NCBI GenBank assembly: GCA_038363925.1
Contig: JAQQWL010000010.1
Span: 868,001-932,000 of the forward strand
DNA from: Apiospora phragmitis
Taxonomy: Eukaryota; Ascomycota; Sordariomycetes; Amphisphaeriales; Apiosporaceae
Length of the DNA stretch: 64,000 nucleotides
Direction of reading: 5' to 3'
The notes beneath the pieces are model-generated. The model had not been told where the DNA came from, did not search any database, and saw only the letters and a program-made list of their open reading frames with translations. The translations under genes and the position numbers were made by a program. Shown one piece after another: positions 1 to 9,748 of this stretch (position 1 is its first letter; each line of letters opens with the position of its first letter).

Positions 1-1217
1 ATAGCCTGAAAGCAGGAGCCTGGTGGTCGTCTACTATGGCATACATAGTATTGTATAGCTGGGCCGATGCTAGCCGCGCCCACTCTAGAGTACAGATGGA
101 TTGAAACCTGCACTGCTTTTCGTATAATGCGCTGGAATCCGCCAAAGGTAATACCATAGGTGCGAGAGCTCTCATTAGAGATGATATGTGGAATTTGCAA
201 CCCGGCAGGCGATGCCTGATCTCCTCAATTTGAGTGAAGAATGTAGTTGATCCCCAATGTCTCTGAGTTTGCCGGCGTCTTTTGGAAACGGAACAAGTGC
301 ATGGATTTAGCTCTTCGTACTGCTCAGCTTCTCTGGCAAGTGATCTGAGGCTTTCTGGCTTCGAGACAAGCCGACCCACGATCAAGTCAGGCAATGGCTA
401 TACCGAGTAAATGGGTCAGCCCTGAAGTTCGCGATTTTTCAAGTTGCTTACCACGTGGCGAGTGCTCATGTATGAGTTTAGCAGGCCATGTTCTTCTATT
501 GTGCTTCCCAGTCTGGTTCCCTGAGCCAGTTCCCCAATGTATGTCGAGATAGCTTGCAGTTGCTGAGCTTGTGTGTCATGGTATGACTGGAGCAGCCCCT
601 CAATCAGGGGCCGAATACTTGCTATGTCTGTTTTCAGTCCAGACACAGAATGTTGGATCGCGTGCGGGGACAGCGAGATTGCCTGGGTTCCAGTCCGAGT
701 ATAGGCGACATCCGCCTGCACTCTATCTACAGACTGCGCTGTAGATAACAACAGGTCGCTGTGACACTTTGAGCTATGTTCTTCACTTTGGGTCAGACAT
801 TCAAACTAACAGTATCGCCTCCTGTAATGAGGAGTGAAGATTCTCGCGCAGCTTTTGTAACCGAATCTCGAGCTTCCGGACTTTTGGTCGATGTTTCAAT
901 GGGTATAGGAACTGGTGTTGTGTTCCTTTCAACCTCTTGGAGAAGTCGGCGACTGGGTCTTGTGTGTTGCTAGACGGGCTCTGTGGATCTTGGGACGTGA
1001 TACATGCTAGAATGTCGCCAAAGCTGCCCAATTCGACGCGGCATGCTTCGATGCGGCGCTTCAATCTCGTGCTTGCAGGGTATTGCAAGGCTGTCAATGC
1101 ACCAACCGAAACCACCATGATTAGCAACCAACCAACCATACAGCCTTGGTGAGCCACTGACCAAGAGCCTTTTGGTGTATCACACCAATCAACCAAGAGA
1201 TTGCCTTGGTGAGCCAC
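1..1217 (-). CDS. 5' part of a fungal STAND/ankyrin-type protein (three exons, incomplete)
   Basis: Minus-strand gene, read as exons 1217-811, 758-452 and 397 to beyond base 1. Intron 1 (810-759) runs GTTAGT to CACAG and contains CTGAC. Intron 2 (451-398) runs GTAAGC to TATAG and contains CTGAC. Both splices keep frame, and the third exon stays open to the window edge. Exons 1-2 have the helical, Lys/Arg-rich pattern of the fungal N-terminal domain of STAND proteins (Helo-like/PF17111 type), with segments such as RRIEACRVELGSFGDILACI and VRKLEIRLQKLRENLHSSL. Exon 3 adds a basic Cys-containing stretch (NPCTCSVSKRRRQTQRHWG), which is the linker commonly seen in fungal ankyrin-repeat/STAND proteins. 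The catalytic and repeat domains would lie outside the window. The start is uncertain: ATG at 1217 lies in a 60-bp duplication (1143-1217) next to transposon sequence, so the native 5' end may be lost. The family assignment is by pattern recognition only. Confidence 0.6.
1143..1217. repeat. Imperfect 60-bp direct duplication at the STAND gene 5' end
   Basis: The 15-mer GCCTTGGTGAGCCAC occurs at 1143-1157 and again at 1203-1217, with partly similar CCAACC/CCAATC-rich sequence before each. The putative start codon of the minus-strand gene lies in the second copy, so the first 20 or so residues of that reading frame contain a repeated AHQG motif. Confidence 0.6.
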
Positions 1218-1261
1218 CTAGTGGTTTGGGTGTATTAGGTTAATGTAAGGCTTTTTTTTAT

Positions 1262-2596
1262 TGAATTTAGTTATATATTATAATAAGTATAGGATATAAA
1301 AAAAGGATATATATAATTTCGATAAAACTAGGTTTTTTATAAGTTAAATCTCGTTCGAAATAGTCGTAACCACCTCCGATCGATGCGGAAAGCTTAAAGT
1401 AATATAATAAAAGAACCGGGAAGAGGTTATAATTATTTAAAGCGTCGGATCGTACGGTTACGCTATCCCTCCGTATATTATATTTATCGAGAAAACGCAC
1501 CTCTTTTCTTAATATAAAAACAGCTCATTACTAAAGGACTAAGTAATCGTAATTACTAAAAACGGCTAAATTACGAACGAGAGAAGCGAGGACTAAATTC
1601 GATATTTCGATAAATATACGAAGTCTCGTACGAAAAGTATTTATCGCCTATTAGTTCTTAACGGCTATAAGAGTTATTATTCGATAACTTTTGAGCTTTA
1701 TTATAAAAAAAACTCGATTATTATATTTTATATATTTTTTTATTCATCTTATAAGTTTTAACCTTTTAATATTAGCTGTTTTTATACGTTAAAAAAGTCG
1801 TACGAGAAAGAAATCGAGGGTTTTATACGGGCGTATATTACTTATATCTTAAAGGAGGATTTCTTACTAACGTTTTTAAAAGCGTTCTAAGCAGCTTCTA
1901 CCGTTTTAAATATTTAGGGAGGTTTCCGAAAGGCAGGACTTATACCGTACGATCCGGAACATATTATTTTATAATTAAATATGAAACTATATACGCCGAC
2001 GCTTCCGGCGACCTTTTCTAGCCTATTTATATTTTAAGAATTAAAAACCTTAAATAATTTAATTAAAACTTAATTTTAAACCGAATACGTAAGAAATCGA
2101 ATCGCGCGGTATTAAAATAACTCTTCGATATTAATTTTTATTAAATTTAATTAAATTACGAAAAGTATAATATAAATTATACACCGGCTCGCTTTTTTAA
2201 AAGGTGAGGTAACCGTATTACGAGAAGTAAATAAAATACTTAGCCGGCGCCGCCGTACGAAAAAAAACGGCTATAAAATAAAGGATTATTTCGTATATAA
2301 GCTAAAAAAGACTTATAGTTTTAAAAAGATATTAATAAATAGTTATAAAACGAATCGCGGAGGAGGAGTAATTATACGAGGACGTTTAAGACGCGCTCAC
2401 AACGCTATAGAATCTACGGAGAGCCCGGGCATAATGCTCGTACTTATTAAAATAATATAGAAACGTTTAACGAAAACGATTTTAAATAGTTTTAATTAAT
2501 TTTAAGCGTAATAATTAAATAAATTTATATTTCATTATACGAGGTCTTAAAAAGTGTTTAATTAAATTATATATTTAATTAAACCGTGGACTACGT
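1262..2596 (+). mobile_element. Truncated, RIP-mutated pogo-like transposon, family X copy E
   Basis: AT-rich sequence homologous, in inverted orientation, to copies at 29.9-47.2, 48.5-53.7, 53.7-55.6 and 56.0-57.9 kb. Plus-strand reading shows mutated pieces of a pogo/Fot-type (Tc1/mariner superfamily) DDE transposase. Around 1,340-1,500 there is a VVTTSD...NREE...YAIPPYIIF-type stretch. Near 2,380-2,450 there is a zinc-knuckle-like segment containing GEPGHNART, in which codons expected for Cys now read Tyr (G-to-A). The 3' terminal inverted repeat ends at 2596, followed by TA. The 5' portion (about 0.5 kb in full copies) is missing, so the copy is truncated against the STAND gene edge. Many stops are present and it is not functional. 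Confidence 0.7.
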
Positions 2597-2999
2597 TACG
2601 TTAATAATTTAAATAATAATATAATAATAAAATTTATTAAGCGAATTTACGCTTTTAAAAAGAAAAAAATATTATCATCATTATTTAACTATTCACGTAT
2701 AAAAAACGAACTTATAGACCGCTTAAAAAAAGCGAAAACCACGACACGGTTAAATATTAAACTAAGGATTAAAATAATAGAAATAAAATTAATAATATTA
2801 AACTTAATATAAATTAACAGGGTATTTTAATTAAATTATTAAAAGTTATTAAAAACACTTTAAACGCGATAGTATAACTCTTTTAAGAAAATATACGAGG
2901 TAGTTATATAATCGACTTTTATAAAAAAAAGCTAGCGAGGTTAAACAAATACTTATATTAAATTAAAGTAATATCGATTAATTAATATAATTATAAATA
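2597..2999. other. AT-rich RIP-mutated sequence, unclassified
   Basis: About 400 bp between pogo-like X-E and the 1.92-kb pogo element. It is almost devoid of CpA, with no recognisable reading frame or terminal repeat. Confidence 0.5.
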
Positions 3000-4919
3000 A
3001 GCCAGCTAACGGTGCTACGGTCACCCCATACAACGGCGACCCCTAAATTTAAATAGCCCCTAATAGTACCACATATAAATCAATATATAAACTAGTCAGC
3101 TTTTGATTTATAATTAATTAAATAATACTATCGTTTTCCTTTCTTTTCCTCTTTCTAATAGGCCGTAAACTTAACGAGTTAGTACTGTAACGCGCGATTT
3201 AAGATATTATAAATAGCTCGTTAATAAAACAAGCCGCCGAGAAGTATAATATCCCTAGAATAACTTTAAAGGCTCGGATTCACGGCCGCAAAACTATAAA
3301 ATAACGGAATAAGTCCTTCCAAGCCTTAATAATAGCGGAAGAGTCTTAGATCGTAATTTAGTGCCTTATATAATATGATCTAGGCTGCTTACCGGCGCAC
3401 GTTATTTTTTAAATATTCGCTTAACCGATTTTTTAAGTTAACGGGATTAATATAATCCTTAGTAAATATTAAGTTAAAAGATTTATTACTCGCTATCTAT
3501 CTATTAGTACTACTTTTTCTAAAAGGATAAATTTTTTAAGGCTTAACGTAACTTCCGTAAAAAAAATTATCGAGTTTTTCGAACGGCTTAATAATCTTAT
3601 TCTAGAATTGATCCCTTTAAAGTTTCGGTTTAACGTTAACGAGATCGGTAACTAGCTCGGTTATAGAATAAATATAATAATTATTAGACCTACTAAAATA
3701 AAGAGAATATTAATTATAGACTCTTTTAACCGAAAATAGGCTTTTATGGTCGAATATAATAACGCTTTAAGCCGAGCTTTACCTCCTTTTATTATATTTA
3801 AAAATTAATAAGTCTAGTAGTAATAGTTTTTAGAAAAAGAGGACTCGTTAACGGATACTATAGAGGATTAGGTTTTTACGGTATCCCTTAAAAGCTAGAC
3901 TAATAAGGAGCTAGCCCTGGTATAATTAAATAAGGTTTTCATCCTTTATATAAAGCTTAAAAATAAAGATTAATAGCGGCTTATTATCCTAAATAATTAC
4001 GTTAGCTACGTAAATAAAGACTTTATTATAACGTATTTAAAGTATAAAATATAACTTCTCTTTTTTCCGGCATACTCGTCGCACTTATTATAACCTTTAA
4101 ATCTTAATCTTTTTAATATATTAAAAAATACTTACCACTAAAAAATAACCCTATACTATATAAAGCTTAATAATATAAATATAAATAAAAGAGATTTCTT
4201 TTAATATTATAAACTAATTAAAAGGTTTACTTTTCGGCCGTATATAATAATTAACGGCTAAGCCGTAACTAATATATTCCCTCGCGATATTAATAAGCCT
4301 CTTAATAACCGGAACCGGAGGATAAAAGACCAGGTAGAGGCAGGACTATCTAAGCCTCCCCCTCGACGTTTTTAATAAATAATTCTCCTCTATAGCATTA
4401 TTAATACCTACAACCAGCCGCCAAATTAAAGAGTTAGCGGATACGCTTAATAGTAATAATATTATTTTCGATAGCGCGACGCGCCGGGTTTTATTCCGGA
4501 AGCTTTAAAAGAGTTTAAATATTTTAAACGGCTAGATCGGCTAATTAGAGCACGAGAAGTTAGTTTTAAAAAGTAATTTAAAGAAAAAAAGAAATAAAAA
4601 GAGAAAAAGAGTAATACCTAACCTTAACCAGAAATTTACGCATATATAAGATGCTATAGCAATTAAAAAGGAGATAAATAGCGTTGTACCGGAACCCTAA
4701 ACTATTACTCCTCTATCGTCGACGCCGGAAGCCGTTATAATTAAATCTGACTCTAAATCTGAAATTAAGAGTGTTATAAAAGCGTTTCGGGACTAAAATA
4801 ATATTTTTAAGATTTTATATTAATTTTTAATTAAATTATTCGTATTATTATTATATAATATTATTATTAGTTTTTAAGGTCGCCGTTACATGGGGTGACC
4901 GTAGCACCGTTAGCTAGCT
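3000..4919 (+). mobile_element. Complete 1,920-bp pogo/Fot-type DNA transposon, RIP-mutated
   Basis: Terminal inverted repeats of about 42 bp lie at 3000-3042 and 4877-4919. They differ at only a few positions and are flanked by TA on both sides (2998-2999 and 4920-4921), the usual Tc1/mariner target. Size and repeat length match the fungal Fot1 class (about 1.9 kb, 40-odd bp repeats). The plus strand near 3,247-3,300 reads KYNIPRITLKARIHGRK before a stop, which is the psq-type helix-turn-helix of pogo transposases. Further mutated transposase sequence follows to about 4,750. Numerous stops from C-to-T and G-to-A changes make it inactive. A second, inverted copy starts at 63,335. Confidence 0.85.
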
Positions 4920-4921
4920 TA

Positions 4922-5345
4922 CGTATAAAAACATTTCTTTTTTAATATAATAAATAAATAATATATTAAATAAATAATAAATTAAATAAAAATATTATAA
5001 TATATAAACATTTATAAAAGTAGCTTGTTTTTTTATTTAAATAATAATACGATTTATTATAGCGATTAGTTCATTAAATATACACTAGTCCTTTTATTAA
5101 TATAATATTAATTACTTTATACTTTATATTATAAACGCCGCTTTAATTACTAAGGATAAAAGATTAAACATTTAAAAAAAAGCCTTTAAGTTAATTTATA
5201 AAAAAACACTATTAGTATAAGAGATCTCGAATAAAAACTTATTAATAAAAGTAGATAACTAATTAAAAATAAAATATATAAAGGCTTAAGGTAATAAGTA
5301 AGCGACTTAAGAATATATAATAAATTAGCGTTAGTTACCCTTTCG
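4922..5345. other. AT-rich RIP-mutated sequence, unclassified
   Basis: About 420 bp of AT-rich sequence between the pogo element and the start of GC-balanced DNA at about 5,345. No reading frame or terminal repeat was recognised. Confidence 0.5.
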
Positions 5346-6339
5346 GCTTCGCCGCCCGGGCGTTAATAAATTATGTGTGTATACTCTACCTTCGTGGAAC
5401 AACGGAGCCCTCATTTCGTTGGTCCGTAGAAACCGGCAGGGGTGGGTGACCCCTATGCAAGGTGCCGTGGCCTGATTTCCTTTTCTCTCGATTTCGAACC
5501 ATTATCCCGGGACATCCCTTACATATGTACTGGTATAATTCGGGCGCAAGGAATCACTTCCCCTTCGAAAGAATGAGAATCCCAGTAAACTGTCTCGGTC
5601 AGGTGTATAATACAGCATACTAGATCAACATTCTACCGAGTAAGTGTAGCGGACACTTTACATATCCCTAGGGACGTGAGCGCCAGCCGCGGCGCGGCGA
5701 CGTTACATATTCCCAAGCAAACAAACGGGGGTGCGCCATTTTGATGGCAAGTTGAACTTGACAGATGGGTGTCCATGGACCACGAGGTAAGGAAACTCTA
5801 CATACATCCTCGGCTACACACTGTCAGACATGGGGTACAAGGCGAACTTACCAGGGTCTGTGTAGCAGTTTGCGCATTCTCATCCACTCTGTTCTGGACG
5901 ATATTAGCTACCAAAAGCCGTAGCGGATAGAAATAGAAGACCAGTATAACTCACTTGTTTTGAGCTGCTATTCGGGATTCTCCACCCCGCCTTGCCCCGA
6001 AATATATTTCGCGAGGTTACGATACTTGCCAAGTTGCCAACATTCGATCCCGACCAGAATGTTTCCGTAAATGGTAGGTGATTGTTGTAGCGATGCTTCG
6101 AGCGCACAGAAACCCCTGCAGTTCCACGTCGGATGAACAAGATGGAGGCCTGGATACTTGGTTCACTGGGAAGACATTGTGCATACACCTGCCCACGAGG
6201 TCTAAGCAGGATATATGAACAGTAGTGTTCTCCCCCGCGGGTCGTAACCGACACCCTATATCGTAATGGTCTGCGTGGTCTCGTGGAATTTCATCCTTAC
6301 ATTCGATACTTTCCACCACTTGCTCTTCAGCCTGCAAAC
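5346..6339. other. Intergenic region upstream of the rhodopsin-like gene
   Basis: GC-balanced, unique-looking DNA. The small minus-strand reading frames at 5,904-6,337 overlap each other and show no family resemblance. This stretch probably holds the promoter and 5' UTR of the gene starting at 6340. Confidence 0.5.
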
Positions 6340-7696
6340 ATGTCGTCCAGAAAGCCCATTGACCCAGCCCGCGCAGCGGAGAGCAACCTGGGTTGGATCA
6401 TGGGGGTCACCGCTGCGTTCCATGGCCTAGCGCTAATATTTGTTGGCTTCCGCATCTACATCAGGCTAGCCATCGTGAGGTCGTTCGGGAAAGACGATGC
6501 CATGATATTGATGTCTGCAGTAAGCAAGCGAACCGTTCTTTTTTGCCAGAGCCCCCGAGTCTGCTTTCATCCTCGCCATGAATAGTCACTGCCAGCGGCG
6601 ATGTTGCTAACTCATGGGTGCTAGTTATGCGCCCTCCTTGGCGGCATGGTTACGTACATCATCGCCGCCTTCCACGGACTAGGGCGGCACGCGGACACGG
6701 TACCGAAAGAAGACTACAAAGAGTACATGAAGATGAAATTTATACAAGCCGTCGTGTCCACTATCGGCTCGCTTGCATGTCTGAAGATCTCCATCGGTTT
6801 CACGCTCCTTAGACTCAGCCACTCTCGCCGGTACTCGCAGATAATCTGGGGAATGATAGGTGTGTATTACTCTGTCAAACATCTTATTCACCACGAAGTG
6901 CAGCAACACGACTTACATGCACCTTCACTCGGGGAATCTTACAGGGTTCGTATGTGTCTACGCAACCGTCTCGTGGATCGAATGGCTCGTCAACTGCGAC
7001 CCGATCGCAGGCTTCTGGGACAAGTCGCTGCCCGGCGTCCGGTGCCTACCCGTCGCGACGCACAAGGGCTTCGCCCTGATGAACACGGCCTGCAATATCC
7101 TGACCGACGTCGTCTTCGCAACGCTACCCGTCTCCATCATCTGGCGCCTGCAGATGGCGCGCCGCGCGCGCGTTTATCTGGTTAGCATCCTGAGTCTGGG
7201 CTACGCCGCCGTGCTCCTCGGCGTCGCCAAGGTCGTCTGCCAGAACGTCTTCCGCGGCGACCCGGACCAGTCCTTCACCAACTGGATCCAGTTCTTCGGC
7301 TTCCTGCAGGTCAATGTCGGCATCATGGCCGCGTGTGCGCCCAGCCACAAGCCCCTGGTCGGCGGCGCCCTGCGCCTGAACTCGACGATGAGGTCGGGGG
7401 CGAGGTACGGCCGGAGCGGCAGCGGCGGCCTGGGCTCTAAGTACGGCCCCGGCGCACAGCCTTCGGACCGCCGGGCTTCACGAGGGATGGTCATCAGTGG
7501 CGCGGCGGGTGGTCCCACTCGGAAGGGGTGGCTCAAGTCCAAGAACGAAACCGACGAGTTCGAGATGACGACCGATATGTTCGGAGCACTGCATGAACAA
7601 AAGGGATACCATGGGGTGAGAGCAACGGCCGTCAGCCCATCGGGAAGCGAGGACGATGACTGGGCTGCCAAACCCGCGGGCGCCAGCATCGGCTAG
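6340..7696 (+). CDS. Fungal rhodopsin-like (SAT4/PTH11-type) integral membrane protein
   Basis: Three exons, 6340-6519, 6625-6859 and 6945-7696, all in frame. Intron 1 runs GTAAGC to GCTAG with branch GCTAAC, and intron 2 runs GTGTGT to TACAG. Exon 1 gives 60 residues from ATG at 6340. The protein has about seven hydrophobic segments, including FHGLALIFVGFRIYIRLAIV, MVTYIIAAFHGLG, FVCVYATVSWIEWLV, ILTDVVFATLPVSIIWRLQM and VYLVSILSLGYAAVLLGVAK. It also has the CDPIAGFWD and NILTD..FATLP..IIWRLQM signatures of the fungal rhodopsin domain (PF20684). The polar C-terminal tail is rich in Ser and Gly. Members are plasma-membrane proteins of mostly unknown function, and some act as PTH11-like receptors or accompany secondary-metabolite clusters. 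No CFEM domain is visible. A role linked to the nearby PKS is inference from proximity only. Confidence 0.85.
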
Positions 7697-7904
7697 GTTC
7701 CATTCCAGGGGCTTACACTTGCAGGGGGATGCTAGAAGACCGGTGGATTTGCAATCCACCGCATCTCACATCATCATCCGTTGAGAGTATTACACCCCAT
7801 TGCGGGAAGTATCCCGGTGCCAACACTACTGTCTCTATCTCGAGCACATGTGGTGACGGATCCAGAGCTCAAACTCGGCGCTCGCTAGAATAAAGGCTCT
7901 GTAA

Positions 7905-8339
7905 TACCGCTCGTCTTGCGATCGCTGCCAGGATGGGAATTTGAGATACCGTCGATCGAAGCCGACCTGTCAACGCTGCGTAAGGCAAGGCAAGGAGTGT
8001 GTCTACAGCCCGCCCAGAATCACACCATGCAAGCCAGAGGCACCGAATCTCTGCAACTCCGGTCTGTCGTTCAATCTGACTTTAGTCCGCAGAGATGACA
8101 CCTGCACTTATAATCGGATGAAACTGGATTGGTCCAATCGTAACGCACCTTTGTCAACCGCCAAGAAAAACGAAACATCAGCTGAAGTTTCCGGCATGAG
8201 CGCAACACACGATTCAATGCAAGCCCCAAGTCCGGACGGAACGGACTTATCGGCTCAACTCGCTCACCGGCGAGGTGATTCCGTTCCATGTAAGACACTT
8301 AGACAAGAAGCTCATATATATACGGCCGTAGATGAGTAA
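7905..8339 (+). pseudogene. Remnant of a Zn(II)2Cys6 transcription factor
   Basis: The frame through 7917-8027 reads SSCDRCQDGNLRYRRSKPTC followed by QRCVRQGKECVYSPPR. This is the fungal binuclear zinc cluster, with the last three cysteines and the KPTCQRC core intact. The third cysteine position of the usual pattern reads Tyr (LRY where LRC is expected), and the following acidic residue is changed. There is no in-frame ATG before the motif (a stop lies just upstream), and after SPPR the sequence loses resemblance before ending at 8339. It was probably the pathway-specific regulator of the adjacent PKS cluster, now decayed. An unrecognised upstream exon cannot be excluded. Confidence 0.6.
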
Positions 8340-9748
8340 AAGTCGTCGCCTTTTCATAGGCAATTCTACCAACATCAAGGTTCTTAAACCCCTGACTTTG
8401 GTTATTATTACGACGACTTCGAACATCCGTACAAGACTCTTAGGAACGCGTAGAGCAACGAATGATCAGACTTTGATCGGCATGCCGACACGTCTGTATT
8501 ATACCAGATATCACAATCGCAAGCGTGTCTGTAGATGATGCCGCAGTAGAGAAGAATCTGGAGTTGCCGCACCCGGCTCCAGGGTGCGCCTATCATCTTC
8601 AACGGCTACTTTAGTCTAGGTAAAGTAGCTAGCTTGCCGCTAGTATGCGGCGCGGCGGCGGTAGCTTCAAGGGATGGCGCGTTTCGCAAACTGCACGCCC
8701 CGAAGCAGCTAGTTAATCCCGGCGGCGACAATAGCCTTGCATGGCCCAGCATGCTACTGCATCACAAAATATGGCCACATATCTGACCCCGAGCACTAGT
8801 CGGGCGAGAGGGCTAGGAGTTGTACAGACACAAGGTGACAGTCGGGGAGGACATTCTATTTTCTTGGGGACGAACCAGACAGTATGGTATCATGCGCCTG
8901 GTGTTGGCCCAAGATGCTCAGATCGGCTACCAGATCAATTTATCCAGTTTACCCAGTTTCGACAATACCACGATGCATCCTGTTCTAGGCGGTTCTTGAT
9001 CCTCTCACGATGCTTCATACAAAGGCTGAAGGTGCCGAGTTCAAATTCCGTGGCATCTAGCTTACCAGCTAGTCCATGTGATCAGGAAAATGTCTTACAT
9101 GAACCTGTTCTCGTCATACTATGGTGTTATGCATGGCTCCGGGCTAAGGATCAAACGGGCGACTCCGTCTCCACAACACAGTTCTATAGACTATCGTGGC
9201 TTCTTTTGATTCGGCCGTGACTAGTAGCAGGTTTGTCTGCCCCGAAAACCTGCATGGGACTGAGCAACGTCGTTACAGATTTGGCTAGAGCAGGCAAAGG
9301 TGTGATGTGAATGGTCCCCAACCGGCCCGAACAACTGGAAAGGGAAGACACCGCGGTTCTTGGGGTCTCACGTCCGGTCCATACGTCCGACCAGATATCG
9401 GCATTAGCCGAACGTTGAAAGAAACGGGCCTCTGCAGGAAAGACTGAAGTCTAATGTGGTTTTTTCTCAGCAGATCTTGCCATTTGCATAGTCATCTACA
9501 TAAACGAGTAGCATCGTAGTCTTGTCGTATCCCTTTGCATATTTCATCATGCACGTCGGTGGGTTCTCCTGCACCTCCTTGCGTTCTCATTTTACCGGGA
9601 CAAGCCACAATAACATTTATTTATAAGACTCCGTGGTTTCTCGTTCCGGTGACAGTCGAGGTTCTCAATCAACTTAGGGCCTGGAAGTCCAAGCCGTTTT
9701 GCAACCCACCCAACATCTACTTTATTCCGGTCTGTGACCGTGAGTGCT
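8340..9748. other. Intergenic region upstream of the NR-PKS
   Basis: About 1.4 kb of GC-balanced DNA. A 159-codon frame at 8,741-9,220 lacks any recognisable domain and has low-complexity, out-of-frame-like composition, so it is not called. The stretch probably includes the PKS promoter. No clear regulator-binding palindrome was recognised. Confidence 0.4.

Noticed and set aside
1267..1500. 77-codon minus-strand frame in the AT-rich block
   Set aside because: It is antisense to the pogo-like transposase; the recognisable DDE-domain residues are on the plus strand.
5904..6337. Overlapping minus-strand frames of 106 and 116 codons
   Set aside because: They overlap each other in different frames, have no family resemblance, and lie in the probable promoter of the rhodopsin-like gene.
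9020..9060. Possible tRNA gene (GTTCAAATTCC resembles a B-box)
   Set aside because: No A-box at the right distance and no acceptor or anticodon stem pairing could be found.
8741..9220. 159-codon plus-strand frame upstream of the NR-PKS
   Set aside because: No recognisable domain, membrane segment or signal peptide; composition looks like chance coding in intergenic DNA.
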